A stretch of 64,000 nucleotides of DNA from Oryzomonas sp. (lineage in GTDB: Bacteria; Desulfobacterota; Desulfuromonadia; Geobacterales; Pseudopelobacteraceae): NCBI GenBank assembly GCA_031292255.1, contig JARLHN010000033.1:1-64000 (forward strand). Direction: 5' to 3'. The notes under the pieces were generated by a model. The model was given only the letters and a program-made list of their open reading frames with translations. It searched no databases and had not been told where the DNA came from. Positions 52,813 to 62,420 of the stretch are shown piece after piece. Each line of letters opens with the position of its first letter. Within the stretch, counting starts at the first letter, position 1. The position numbers and the translations under genes are program-made.

Positions 52813-53318
52813 ACAATCCGCTTGGCGACAATATCATAACCACGTCACTGGATGCGCTCGTCAACTGGTCCAGAAAGTCGTCCATCTGGCCGATGACCTT
52901 CGGTCTGGCCTGCTGCGCCATTGAGATGATGGCCACCGGCGCCTCCCATAACGACCTTGACCGTTTCGGCATCATCTTTCGCGCCTCTCCCCGTCAATCC
53001 GACTGCATCATTATTGCGGGCACGGTCACCAAGAAGATGCTGCCGGTCATCAAGACCGTCTATGAGCAAATGCCCGAACCGAAATGGGTCGTCGCCATGG
53101 GGGCCTGCGCCTGTTCCGGCGGGATATTCGATACCTACAGCGTTGTTCAAGGGGTCGATGAGGCGCTTCCGGTCGATGTCTATATCCCCGGTTGTCCGCC
53201 GCGCCCCGAGGCGCTCCTGTACGGCCTCATGAAATTGCAGGACAAGATCATGAAGGACAAGAACTCGTTCGGCTCCACCATTGGCCTGGGTAACAGGATC
53301 GAATCGGTTGCCGCGTAA
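52803..53318 (+). CDS. nuoB: NADH-quinone oxidoreductase subunit B
   Basis: A 170-residue subunit carrying cluster N2. The start at 52803 overlaps the nuoA end by 10 bp and follows [25 protein letters not shown] supplies the tandem cysteines, [13 protein letters not shown] another, and [19 protein letters not shown] the last. It joins the peripheral arm to the membrane arm. Confidence 0.98.
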   Translation: MGVDNPLGDNIITTSLDALVNWSRKSSIWPMTFGLACCAIEMMATGASHNDLDRFGIIFRASPRQSDCIIIAGTVTKKMLPVIKTVYEQMPEPKWVVAMGACACSGGIFDTYSVVQGVDEALPVDVYIPGCPPRPEALLYGLMKLQDKIMKDKNSFGSTIGLGNRIESVAA

Positions 53319-53368
53319 GTTTCCTGGTGTAACGAATATATCAAATCCCAGAAAAAGGGTTGGATGCC

Positions 53369-53857
53369 ATGGCTGAAAACAATCGTGCAGTAGTCAAGCT
53401 GAAAGAAAAATTCGCCGCCTCCATCGTCGAGGTCGTCGAATTTCGGGGTGAAGTGACGGTAACGATCAAAAAGGAAGATCTTCTGGCTGTTCTTGCCTTT
53501 CTGAAACAGTCCCTTCAGTACAATCTGCTCACCGACGTGACCGCGATCGACTATCTGGGCAAGAAGGAAGAACGATTCATGATGGTCTACCTGCTCTGCT
53601 CCATTCCCAACAAGGACCGGCTGCGCATCAAGGCGGCCGTTTCCGAAGGGGAGTGCCGCATCGAGAGCGCGTCCCAGGTGTGGGCCACCGCCGACTGGCT
53701 GGAGCGCGAGGTCTATGACCTTTTCGGCATTACCTTCGACAATCATCCCGATCTGCGCCGCATCCTGATGGCGCCCGACTGGGAAGGTCATCCCCTGCGC
53801 AAGGACTACCCGCTCCAGGGGCCGGACCGGGAGCCCTATAAAGGGCGCCTGTCGTAA
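53369..53857 (+). CDS. nuoC: NADH-quinone oxidoreductase subunit C
   Basis: A 162-residue, 30-kDa-type subunit, not fused to NuoD. DVTAIDYLGKKEERFMMVYLLCSIPNKDRLRIKA and the family signature EREVYDLFGITFDNHPDLRRILMAPDWEGHPLRKDYPL identify it. ATG at 53369 chosen over a TTG nine bases earlier. Confidence 0.97.
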   Translation: MAENNRAVVKLKEKFAASIVEVVEFRGEVTVTIKKEDLLAVLAFLKQSLQYNLLTDVTAIDYLGKKEERFMMVYLLCSIPNKDRLRIKAAVSEGECRIESASQVWATADWLEREVYDLFGITFDNHPDLRRILMAPDWEGHPLRKDYPLQGPDREPYKGRLS

Positions 53858-53908
53858 GCTCTACTTTACAAACGTACTTCGTATCCACGATCATAGAAGA
53901 GGCGATAT

Positions 53909-55081
53909 ATGGCTACTACGGAAAAGATGACGCTGAATATGGGGCCGCAGCATCCCAGTACCCACGGGGTTCTCAGGCTCGTTCTCGAGCTGGACGGCGA
54001 GATAATCACCAAGATTACCCCGGACATCGGCTACCTGCACCGCGGTGTTGAGAAGCTTTCCGAGCACCGCACCTACCATCAGGTCCTGCCGTTGACCGAC
54101 CGCCTCGACTACCTGGCCCCCATGCACAACAATCTGGGGTATATCCTGGCGGTCGAAAAACTGCTGGACATCCAGATCCCGGAGCGGGCTCAGACCATCC
54201 GGATCATCATGGCCGAGTTGACGCGCCTTGAGTCCCACCTGGTCTGGATCGCCTGCCATGCCCTCGATATCGGTGCCATGACAGTCTTTATCTACGCCTT
54301 CCGCGAGCGCGAGGCTATTATGGAGACCTATGAGTTGATCTCCGGCGCCCGCATGACCTCCAACTTTTTCCGCGCCGGCGGGCTTTCCCAGGATGTGCCG
54401 CCCGAATTCGAGAAGAAGGTGCGTGATTTCATCGCTTCCATGCCCGGTTACCTGGACCAGTACGAAGGGCTTCTGACCACCAACCCGATCTGGGTCAAGC
54501 GTACGGTCGGCAACGGCGTCATCTCGGCCGAGGATGCCATCGACATCGGCATCACCGGGCCGGCACTGCGCGGTTCCGGCGTCGATTGGGACCTGCGCCG
54601 GGACACCCCCTACGCCGGATATGAGAATTACCGGTTCGAGGTGCCGGTGGGCAAGAACTGCGATACCTTCGACCGCTATAAAGTCCGCCTGGTGGAGATG
54701 CGCGAGGCCTGCAAGATCATCAATCAGGCCCTTGACAGGCTCAAGCCCGGCCCGGTGCTGGCCGATTGCCCCCAGATCTGTTATCCCCCCAAGGAAAAAG
54801 TCTACAACTCCATTGAAGGTCTGATCCACCACTTCAAGATCGCCTCCGAAGGGTATCCGGTTCCGGAGGGCGAGGTGTACCAGGGGGTGGAGAACCCCAA
54901 AGGTGAACTGGGGTTCTACATTGTCAGCGATGGCAGCTCCAAGCCTTACCGCATGAGGATTCGGCCCCCTTCATTCGTCAATCTCCAGGCCATTGAGAAG
55001 ATGGCCAAAGGGTCCATGATAGCTGACCTGGTGGCTGTGATCGGAACACTGGACATCGTTCTTGGCGAAATTGACAGATAA
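53909..55081 (+). CDS. nuoD: NADH-quinone oxidoreductase subunit D
   Basis: A 390-residue, 49-kDa-type subunit lining the quinone cavity. LNMGPQHPSTHGVLRLVLELDGE with the conserved His, DIGYLHRGVEKLSEHRTYHQVLPLTDRLDYLAP, and the C-terminal GELGFYIVSDGSSKPYRMRIRPPSFVNLQAIEKM are typical. GAGGCGATAT precedes the ATG. Confidence 0.98.
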   Translation: MATTEKMTLNMGPQHPSTHGVLRLVLELDGEIITKITPDIGYLHRGVEKLSEHRTYHQVLPLTDRLDYLAPMHNNLGYILAVEKLLDIQIPERAQTIRIIMAELTRLESHLVWIACHALDIGAMTVFIYAFREREAIMETYELISGARMTSNFFRAGGLSQDVPPEFEKKVRDFIASMPGYLDQYEGLLTTNPIWVKRTVGNGVISAEDAIDIGITGPALRGSGVDWDLRRDTPYAGYENYRFEVPVGKNCDTFDRYKVRLVEMREACKIINQALDRLKPGPVLADCPQICYPPKEKVYNSIEGLIHHFKIASEGYPVPEGEVYQGVENPKGELGFYIVSDGSSKPYRMRIRPPSFVNLQAIEKMAKGSMIADLVAVIGTLDIVLGEIDR

Positions 55082-55112
55082 CTCCCGCAGTGATTCAAAG
55101 GAGACGGCGCGA

Positions 55113-55625
55113 ATGAGTGAAGCAGTTGCGCAACAGGCTGAAGAGCAGGAAACGGAAGTAGACCTCTCCATAGCCGATAAGGTTATCGACAAATACATCG
55201 ACCTGCCGGGCAACCTGATGCCGGTCCTTCAGGGCGTTCAGGACGCTTACGGGTATATTCCCCGCAAGGTTGCCGACCATGTCGCCGAGCGGTTGAACGT
55301 CTACCCGAGCCAGATCTACGGCGTACTTACCTTTTATGCCCAGTTTCATCTGAAACCCCGCGGACGTTTCATTATCCGGGTCTGCGTCGGGACCGCCTGC
55401 CATGTTTCGGGCGCGCCGCGCATCGTTGAAACCTTCTTTGACAAACTGCACATCGGCCACGCCGAGACCACGCCCGACCTGCGCTACACCTTTGAGAAGG
55501 TTGCCTGTCTGGGCGCCTGCGGCATGGCGCCGCTGGCCATGGTCAATGACGACACCTTCGGCAAGATGACGGTCCAAAGGGTTGACGAGATAATTGCCGA
55601 ATACAACAAGCGGCCGATGAAATAG
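55113..55625 (+). CDS. nuoE: NADH-quinone oxidoreductase subunit E
   Basis: A 170-residue thioredoxin-fold subunit with a [2Fe-2S] cluster. The ATG at 55113 follows AAAGGAGACGG. The core has LMPVLQGVQDAYGYIPRKVADHVAERLNV and VCVGTACHVSGAPRIVE, with the other two cysteines in KVACLGACGMAPLAMVND. An N-terminal acidic stretch of about 25 residues rich in Glu and Gln is extra. Confidence 0.97.
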   Translation: MSEAVAQQAEEQETEVDLSIADKVIDKYIDLPGNLMPVLQGVQDAYGYIPRKVADHVAERLNVYPSQIYGVLTFYAQFHLKPRGRFIIRVCVGTACHVSGAPRIVETFFDKLHIGHAETTPDLRYTFEKVACLGACGMAPLAMVNDDTFGKMTVQRVDEIIAEYNKRPMK

Positions 55626-55661
55626 AACCGACTCAACCATTCCAGCAGGGGACAAAGCGTT

Positions 55662-57437
55662 ATGGGCGAAGCAATAAAAATTCTGATATGTCAAGGGACC
55701 GGCGGTATCTCGGCCGGGGCGAAAAAGGTCGAGGCGGAGTTTCGCCGGGTGCTCCAGGAAAAGGGCGTTGACGCGGTTGTGGGCAAGCGTTGCGAGGTCA
55801 TCCACACCGGGTGCCGCGGACTGTGCGCCAATGACGTCCTGGTGGACATCATCACCGAGGAGCAGGGGCGGGTCACCTACGACTTTGTTCAGCCCGAAGA
55901 AGTCGAACAGATCGTCAACGAACATATCGTCGCCAAGACGACCATGGAAAAGAGGAAGGCGAAGCCGTATTACAATACCTTCGTCGATGCCCAGATGCGG
56001 GTCGTCATGACCGGGTGCGGCCAGATCAATCCGGACAGTATTGACGCCTATAAAGCGGAAGACGGATTCAAGGCGATTGAGAAGTGCATCAATACCTTGA
56101 AGCCTGAAGAGGTTATCGAAGAGGTCAAGAAATCCGGTCTCCGTGGTCGTGGGGGCGGTGGTTTCCCCACCGGCATGAAGTGGTCCTTCTGCAAGGCTTC
56201 CCCGGGAGATCACAAGTATCTGATCTGCAACGCCGACGAAGGCGATCCGGGCGCATTCATGGACCGCTCCCTGCTGGAAGGCGACCCCTATTGCATCATA
56301 GAAGGCATGATGATCGCCGCCTATGCCATCGGCTGCGACTTTGGTTACGTCTATGTGCGCGCAGAGTACCCCCTGGCCGTTCAACGTCTGCAGCATGCCA
56401 TTGACGTCTGTTATGAACAGGGTTACCTGGGCCAGAATATTCAAGGATGGGGCCTCAACTTCGACATGCGCATCAAGATGGGGGCCGGCGCCTTTGTGTG
56501 CGGCGAAGAGACCGCACTGATGGCCTCCATCGAAGGCCAGCGCGGCATGAGCCGTCCCCGCCCCCCCTTCCCGGCCGTGCGCGGTCTATGGGGCAAGCCG
56601 ACCAACATCAACAACGTCGAGACCTTCGCCAACGTCCGACACATCATCAACAAGGGCTCTGCCTGGTACGCTTCTCTCGGCACCGAGACCACCAAGGGGA
56701 CCAAGATCTTCGCCGTCACCGGCAAGGTCAAGCATACCGGCCTCGTTGAAGTCCCGGCCGGCATGACCGTCCGTTCGGTCATTTACGATGTGTGCGGCGG
56801 TATCCTCAACAACCGCAAGTTCAAGGCCGTCCAGGCCGGCGGCCCGTCCGGCGGCTGTATCCCGGCCGAGATCCTGGACACCCCGGTTGACTACGACTCC
56901 CTGATCAAGGCCGGTGCCATGATGGGTTCCGGCGGCCTGGTCGTCATGGACGAGACCACCTGCATGGTGGACGTCGCCCGCTTCTTCCTGACCTTCACCA
57001 GGATGGAGTCTTGCGGCAAATGCGTTCCCTGCCGCATCGGCCTGAAGGTCATGCTGGACATTCTGGAGCGGATCACCGAGGGGCGCGGCGAGTTGTCCGA
57101 TATCGACGCCCTCCTGGATCTGGGAGTTGCCATCAAGAAGGCCTCCCTGTGCGGTCTCGGCCAGACGGCCCCCAACCCGATCCTTTCCACCATCAACTAT
57201 TTCCGCCACGAGTACGAGGCCCACATCACCGACAAACGGTGCCCCTCCAATTGTTGCAAGGAGCTGCTCCTGTGGCAGATCGTAGAGGACAAGTGCGTCA
57301 AGTGCGGGGCCTGCAAGAAGGCCTGTCCGGTGGACGCCATTACCTGGGAAAAGGGACAGATCGCGTTCCTGGACAAGGAAAAATGCACCAAGTGCAAGTC
57401 CTGTTATGACGCCTGCCGCTTCATGGCGATCGAATAG
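55662..57437 (+). CDS. nuoF: NADH-quinone oxidoreductase subunit F, extended form with ferredoxin domains
   Basis: A 591-residue FMN- and NADH-binding subunit, about 160 residues longer than in Escherichia coli. It starts with a thioredoxin-like [2Fe-2S]-type domain of about 95 residues (CQGTGGISAGAKKVEAEF, HTGCRGLCANDVLVDI). The core follows: LRGRGGGGFPTGMKW (FMN loop), CNADEGDPGAFMDR (NADH site), GAGAFVCGEETALMASIEG, and MESCGKCVPCRIG for the N3 [4Fe-4S] cluster. The C-terminus adds two [4Fe-4S] ferredoxin motifs, CVKCGACKKACP and CTKCKSCYDACR. This layout is that of HydB/HndC-type subunits of bifurcating hydrogenases and formate dehydrogenases, and suggests contact with ferredoxin or another partner. 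Confidence 0.96.
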   Translation: MGEAIKILICQGTGGISAGAKKVEAEFRRVLQEKGVDAVVGKRCEVIHTGCRGLCANDVLVDIITEEQGRVTYDFVQPEEVEQIVNEHIVAKTTMEKRKAKPYYNTFVDAQMRVVMTGCGQINPDSIDAYKAEDGFKAIEKCINTLKPEEVIEEVKKSGLRGRGGGGFPTGMKWSFCKASPGDHKYLICNADEGDPGAFMDRSLLEGDPYCIIEGMMIAAYAIGCDFGYVYVRAEYPLAVQRLQHAIDVCYEQGYLGQNIQGWGLNFDMRIKMGAGAFVCGEETALMASIEGQRGMSRPRPPFPAVRGLWGKPTNINNVETFANVRHIINKGSAWYASLGTETTKGTKIFAVTGKVKHTGLVEVPAGMTVRSVIYDVCGGILNNRKFKAVQAGGPSGGCIPAEILDTPVDYDSLIKAGAMMGSGGLVVMDETTCMVDVARFFLTFTRMESCGKCVPCRIGLKVMLDILERITEGRGELSDIDALLDLGVAIKKASLCGLGQTAPNPILSTINYFRHEYEAHITDKRCPSNCCKELLLWQIVEDKCVKCGACKKACPVDAITWEKGQIAFLDKEKCTKCKSCYDACRFMAIE

Positions 57438-57479
57438 AACCGGTTCCTTAATGAGTCAAACCAACTGATAGAGGTTGAG

Positions 57480-59945
57480 ATGGTAAATCTGACAATAGAT
57501 GACAAGCAGGTTACGGCTCCCAAGAACGCGACCATTTACGAAGCCGCCAAGATCAATGGGATCAAAATCCCGATCCTGTGCCACGACAAAAAGCTGAAAC
57601 CCTTCGGCGCCTGCCGCATGTGCCTGGTGGAAGTGGAACAGATGAAGGGACGTCAGATTCCGGCCTGCACCACACCGGTCACCGACGGCATGATCATCCG
57701 CACCTCGACCCCGGACATCATCAAGGCCCGCAAGATGGTGCTGGAGCTTCTGCTGCTCAACCACCCCATCGACTGTCCGGTCTGCGACAAGGGAGGGGAC
57801 TGCGACCTGCAGAACCTGACCTATGAATACCAGGTGAACGCCAACCGTTTCAGTGACGAGAAGTTCCATCACGAGATCGACTACAGCAACCCGCTGATCG
57901 AGCGCGACATGAACCGTTGCGTGCTGTGCGGAAAATGTGCCCGCATCTGTGACGAGATCGTCTCCTTCGGCGCCCTGACCTTCATCAGCCGCGGTATCGA
58001 GACAAAGATCGGCTGCGAGTTCGAAGGCGCGCTCAACTGCGAGTTCTGCGGCTCCTGCGTCTCCGTCTGCCCGGTCGGCTCGCTTCTGGCCCGTCCCTTC
58101 AAGTACAAGGCCCGTTTCTGGGCACTGACCAATCATAAGTCCGTTTGCAGCTACTGCGGCACCGGTTGCAACCTGACCTTGGGGGTCAAGGACAACAAGG
58201 TCCTGACCACGGTCTACGACGAAAACCAGGGATTCCACAACGGCCAGCTCTGCTGCCGAGGCCGGTTCGGCTACCAGTTCATCAACTCGGACAAGCGACT
58301 GACCACCCCGCTGGTGCGGAAGAACGGCGTCCTGACGGAAGCCGGTTGGGACGAGGCCCTGGAGTTGGTCGCAAGCCGCCTGAAGGGAAGCGGCGCATCG
58401 GCCGCCGCCCTGTCCACGCCGCGCTTGGCCAATGAGGAATTGGTGCTGTTCAAGAAACTGATGGAGACAGCCGGTTCCGCCAACTACGACCATTCGGCCG
58501 GCTACGCCCACGCCGCCCTGACCGAGGGTTTTGCCCGCAGCTTCGGGGCAACTGCTTCACCCGCGACGATCCCGGATATCCAGAAGAGCGACCTCCTGCT
58601 GGTCATCAAGACCGATAGCTACGAGACCCACCCGGTGGTCGGCTTCGAGATCAACATGGCGGTCAAGAACAAGGGCGCCAAGCTGAACATACTCTCCGAC
58701 AAACGGGGCAAGCTTTCCAAACTGCCCGACGCCACGACCCTGGTACACACCCCCGGCTGCGAAGTGGCCGTCATCAACGCCATGGCGAAGGCGATCCTGG
58801 ATGAAAAGCTGGCCGCAGGTTCGGCCGCGGCGATCCCCGGTTATGCCGATTTGGAAAAGGCTTTGGCCGGTTTCACCCCCGATGCCGTCGCCGGACAAAG
58901 CGGCCTGAGCGCCGCCGCCATCAGGCAGTTTGCCACCGACTACGCCAAGGCGGGGAAAGCGCTGATCATCTTCCCCATCGGCAATGCCTATCCCGGCCAC
59001 AACGCCGACCTGGCCAGCGCCGTGGCCAATCTGGCCATCCTGACCGGCAAGTTCGGCGAAGGGAGCGGCGTCCTCTGCATGGCCGAGAAAAACAACAGCC
59101 AGGGCGCCGTGGATATGGGTTTCTATGCCACCAGCGGCCTGAATGCCGGGCAGATCATCGACGGTTGCGCAAGCGGCGCGATCAAGACGCTGTTTATCGC
59201 CGGCGAGAACCCGGTGGTTTCCTATCCGAACCGGGCCGCTGTCACGGCTGCCCTCGACAAAGTGGAATTCCTGGTGGTCTCCGATCTGTTCATGACCGAA
59301 ACCGCAGCCATGGCGGACGTGGTGCTGCCGGCCTGCTCCTTTGCCGAAAAGGAAGGTACCTTTACCAGCGTTGACCGCCGCGTTCAGCACATCAAACCGG
59401 CCATCGGGAAGATCGGCAAAAGCCGCACCGATTTCGAGATCTTCGGCACGCTGATCGCCAAGCTGGGCGGACAGGCCCCCGCTACGCCTGCGGCAGTGTT
59501 CGGCGAGATTGCGGCATCAGTCCCCGGATACGCCGGCATGTCCTACGCCTCCCTGGGCGAGGTCGGCGCCTTTGCACCGGTCATCGTCAAGGCAACGTTC
59601 GTTGCGCCCAAGGCCGCGGTGGTGGAACCGGTGGCCGGCAAGCTGGCCCTGGTTACCGGCAGCGTCCTGTACCACAACGGCACCCTGTCCCAGTTCGGCG
59701 AAGGTCCCATGTATGTCTGCCCCGAAGGGTACGTGGAACTCTCCCGCGGCGACGCCGCCAAGCTGAAGATCGAGGAAAACGACCTGCTGAACGTCGCCTC
59801 CGCGACCGGTTCGACCAAGCTGAAGGCCAGGATCACCCCGCGCATGCCCGAAGGCGTGCTGTTCAGCCCGTACCACTTCGGTGCGGCAGGGATCAACCAG
59901 GTCTGGAGCGGCGCTCCGGTCACCTGGGTAACCGTGACCAAGTAA
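57480..59945 (+). CDS. nuoG: NADH-quinone oxidoreductase subunit G
   Basis: An 821-residue iron-sulfur subunit. The N-terminal [2Fe-2S] domain (CHDKKLKPFGACRMCLVEVE...PACTTPV) is followed by the His/Cys motif CDKGGDCDLQNL and the two [4Fe-4S] motifs CVLCGKCARICDE and CEFCGSCVSVCPVG. CSYCGTGCNLTLGVKDNKV then opens the molybdopterin-oxidoreductase-like region, which here lacks a cofactor-binding need. It runs to a C-terminal MopB-type domain (MYVCPEGYVELSRGDAAKL). The gene follows nuoF after 42 bp. Confidence 0.97.
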   Translation: MVNLTIDDKQVTAPKNATIYEAAKINGIKIPILCHDKKLKPFGACRMCLVEVEQMKGRQIPACTTPVTDGMIIRTSTPDIIKARKMVLELLLLNHPIDCPVCDKGGDCDLQNLTYEYQVNANRFSDEKFHHEIDYSNPLIERDMNRCVLCGKCARICDEIVSFGALTFISRGIETKIGCEFEGALNCEFCGSCVSVCPVGSLLARPFKYKARFWALTNHKSVCSYCGTGCNLTLGVKDNKVLTTVYDENQGFHNGQLCCRGRFGYQFINSDKRLTTPLVRKNGVLTEAGWDEALELVASRLKGSGASAAALSTPRLANEELVLFKKLMETAGSANYDHSAGYAHAALTEGFARSFGATASPATIPDIQKSDLLLVIKTDSYETHPVVGFEINMAVKNKGAKLNILSDKRGKLSKLPDATTLVHTPGCEVAVINAMAKAILDEKLAAGSAAAIPGYADLEKALAGFTPDAVAGQSGLSAAAIRQFATDYAKAGKALIIFPIGNAYPGHNADLASAVANLAILTGKFGEGSGVLCMAEKNNSQGAVDMGFYATSGLNAGQIIDGCASGAIKTLFIAGENPVVSYPNRAAVTAALDKVEFLVVSDLFMTETAAMADVVLPACSFAEKEGTFTSVDRRVQHIKPAIGKIGKSRTDFEIFGTLIAKLGGQAPATPAAVFGEIAASVPGYAGMSYASLGEVGAFAPVIVKATFVAPKAAVVEPVAGKLALVTGSVLYHNGTLSQFGEGPMYVCPEGYVELSRGDAAKLKIEENDLLNVASATGSTKLKARITPRMPEGVLFSPYHFGAAGINQVWSGAPVTWVTVTK

Positions 59946-59998
59946 CCTGACACTAACGTTCTCGGACTTATTTCATACTCGCAAGAAAAGAGGGACCG

Positions 59999-61066
59999 AT
60001 GGGAATCGAGATTTTAGGACTACCGATGATGTATTACATCGCCATGGTCGCCAAGGTCATTGGAGCATTTGTCTTCGTGCTGCTGACCGTGGCCTATGCC
60101 ACCTACGCCGAGCGTAAGATCATCGGCCACATGCAGGTACGCCTGGGACCGATGCGCACCGGTTGGCACGGCCTGCTGCAACCGATCGCCGACGGGCTCA
60201 AACTCTTTTTCAAGGAAGAGATCGTCCCTAGCCAGGCGAGTACCTTTGCGTTCCTGGTTGCGCCGTTGATCGCCCTTATCCCGGCCTTTATCACCTTTGC
60301 GGTCATCCCCTTCGGCGGCGTCATCGAGGTCGCAGGCTACAAGATCCCGCTGCAGATCGCCGCTTATTTCGACACGGCCGCGGGCAGGGTCTACGACGTC
60401 AACGTCGGCGTACTCTACATACTGGCCATGTCATCCATTGGCGTGTACGGTGTCGTGTTGGCAGGTTGGGCATCCAACAGCAAGTACTCTCTCCTGGGGG
60501 GCCTGCGCGCCTCGGCCCAGATGATCTCCTACGAGCTTTCGGCCGGTCTGGCCATTGTGTCGATATTCATGCTCACCGGTACCCTGTCCCTCAACGAGAT
60601 TGTCAATCAGCAGTCGGGCTTTGGCGGCTTTGAATGGTATGTATTCAAACAGCCACTTGCATTCGTATTGTTCTTTATCTGCTGCATTGCCGAAATCAAT
60701 CGCACACCTTTCGACCTTCCCGAAGCGGAAACGGAACTGGTCTCCGGTTTTTGCACCGAGTACTCATCCATGAAGTACGCCATGTTCTTCATGGCTGAAT
60801 ATGCCAACATGGTAACGGTCTGCGCCATAACCACCACGCTTTTCCTGGGCGGCTGGAACGGACCCCTGGCTACCACCATCCCGATCCTTGGACCGGTGTA
60901 TTTTGTCGCCAAGGTATATTTCCTGATTTTCTTCTGCATGTGGTTGCGGGCTACAGTACCCAGGTATCGTTATGATCAGTTGATGCACCTTGGGTGGAAG
61001 GTTTTTCTGCCGGTGTCGTTGCTCAATATCGTTGCTACAGGCATCTGGAATTACTTCATAAAATAA
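59999..61066 (+). CDS. nuoH: NADH-quinone oxidoreductase subunit H
   Basis: A 355-residue membrane subunit at the quinone-access point, with about eight helices. YAERKIIGHMQVRLGPMRTGWHGLLQPIADGLKLFFKEE, EINRTPFDLPEAETELVSGFCTEYSSMKYAMFFMAEY and the C-terminal FLPVSLLNIVATGIW are the standard landmarks. AAGAAAAGAGGGACCG precedes the ATG. Confidence 0.98.
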   Translation: MGIEILGLPMMYYIAMVAKVIGAFVFVLLTVAYATYAERKIIGHMQVRLGPMRTGWHGLLQPIADGLKLFFKEEIVPSQASTFAFLVAPLIALIPAFITFAVIPFGGVIEVAGYKIPLQIAAYFDTAAGRVYDVNVGVLYILAMSSIGVYGVVLAGWASNSKYSLLGGLRASAQMISYELSAGLAIVSIFMLTGTLSLNEIVNQQSGFGGFEWYVFKQPLAFVLFFICCIAEINRTPFDLPEAETELVSGFCTEYSSMKYAMFFMAEYANMVTVCAITTTLFLGGWNGPLATTIPILGPVYFVAKVYFLIFFCMWLRATVPRYRYDQLMHLGWKVFLPVSLLNIVATGIWNYFIK

Positions 61067-61111
61067 TCAGCTCAGATTGTAGATAAGCAATCCAAGAACA
61101 AGGATGGAAAC

Positions 61112-61525
61112 ATGAATCCGATCAATACGTTTGTCCCGATAATCCAAGGGCTGAAAATTACCCTGAGCCACCTCTTCAAGAAGCCGGTTACCCTGCAGTA
61201 CCCGACCGAGCGCCCGAAGGTAGCAGAACGATTCCGGGGACTGCACGCCCTCAATGTATCTCACAACAAGGCTAAATGTGTGGCGTGCTACCTCTGCCCC
61301 ACGGTCTGCCCGGCCAAGTGCATCACCGTTGAGGCGGGCGAGGATGCCAATCACGACAAGTATGCGGCCAAGTATGAGATCGACATGCTGCGGTGCATTT
61401 TCTGCGGGTACTGTGTAGAGGCCTGTCCGGTGGACGCCATCAGGATGACCGGCGAGTTCGAACTGGCCAACTACAGCCGCAAGGACTTTGTCTATTCCAA
61501 GGAACGCCTCTTAGAAAAGAAATAA
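61112..61525 (+). CDS. nuoI: NADH-quinone oxidoreductase subunit I
   Basis: A 137-residue ferredoxin-like subunit carrying clusters N6a and N6b. CVACYLCPTVCPAKCITVEAG and CIFCGYCVEACPVDAIRMTGEFELANYSRKDFVYSKERLL carry the eight cysteines. It lacks the longer N-terminal extension of some homologues. 45 bp after nuoH. Confidence 0.98.
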   Translation: MNPINTFVPIIQGLKITLSHLFKKPVTLQYPTERPKVAERFRGLHALNVSHNKAKCVACYLCPTVCPAKCITVEAGEDANHDKYAAKYEIDMLRCIFCGYCVEACPVDAIRMTGEFELANYSRKDFVYSKERLLEKK

Positions 61526-61536
61526 AGGAGCAGTGC

Positions 61537-62040
61537 ATGGAAACCCTTTTCTTCCTCATCATCACGCTGGTGGCCATTGTGTCGGCGATCCTGGTGACCA
61601 CCTGCAAGAACCCGATCAACAGCGCCTTGGCGCTGGTGATGACTTTCTTCTGCCTGGCAACCTATTACGTCATGCTGGATGCTCCCTTCATGGCCGCCGT
61701 GCAGGTAATGGTGTACGCCGGTGCCATCATGGTCCTGATCGTGTTCACCATCATGCTGCTCAACATCAGGGTTGACGCGAGCAAGAAACATTCCCACAAG
61801 GTCGTGTTGGGCTCCATTATCGGTTTCTTCACTCTGGTCAACACGGCTTTCATCGTCATAAAGGGGCATGTTGCGTCGCCCAACGGACCGCTGACAGGCG
61901 AGATGATCAGGCAGCAGGGGCACACCGAGCTGATCGGCCGCGAGATGTTCACCAACTTCCTGCTCCCCTTTGAGATCACCTCAATCCTACTTCTGGTGGC
62001 CATCGTCGGCGCGGTCATACTGGCAAAGAAAAAAATCTAA
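61537..62040 (+). CDS. nuoJ: NADH-quinone oxidoreductase subunit J
   Basis: A 167-residue membrane subunit with five helices. FLATYYVMLDAPFMAAVQVMVYAGAIMVLIVFTIMLLN is the family core with the pi-bulge helix region. The ATG at 61537 follows AAAGGAGCAGTGC; a longer frame into nuoI is accidental. Confidence 0.96.
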   Translation: METLFFLIITLVAIVSAILVTTCKNPINSALALVMTFFCLATYYVMLDAPFMAAVQVMVYAGAIMVLIVFTIMLLNIRVDASKKHSHKVVLGSIIGFFTLVNTAFIVIKGHVASPNGPLTGEMIRQQGHTELIGREMFTNFLLPFEITSILLLVAIVGAVILAKKKI

Positions 62041-62055
62041 ACAGAGGGCATATAC

Positions 62056-62358
62056 ATGGAAAACGTGAACAGTTATCTCATCGTGAGCGCCATTCTTTTC
62101 TCCATCGGGACCATCGGCGTCCTTACCCGCAAGAATGCCATCGTGATCTTCATGTGTGTCGAATTGATGCTCAATGCGGTCAATCTGACGTTCGTGGCGC
62201 TCTCCCGTCACCTGGGCAACCTGGACGGCCAGATATTCGTTTTCTTCGTCATGACCGTTGCCGCAGCCGAGGCCGCAGTCGGCCTGGCCCTGATGATCGC
62301 CTTCTACAACAACAAGGAATCCATCGACGTAGAAGACGTCAACATCATGAAGTGGTAG
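62056..62358 (+). CDS. nuoK: NADH-quinone oxidoreductase subunit K
   Basis: A 100-residue membrane subunit. [74 protein letters not shown] contains the two conserved membrane Glu residues (CVELML and AEAAVG). 15 bp after nuoJ. Confidence 0.98.
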   Translation: MENVNSYLIVSAILFSIGTIGVLTRKNAIVIFMCVELMLNAVNLTFVALSRHLGNLDGQIFVFFVMTVAAAEAAVGLALMIAFYNNKESIDVEDVNIMKW

Positions 62359-62420
62359 CAGGGCTGCGGACTAAACAAGAGAGTAGACAACGTTTAACGA
62401 TTGCATAAAAGGAGTCTTAC

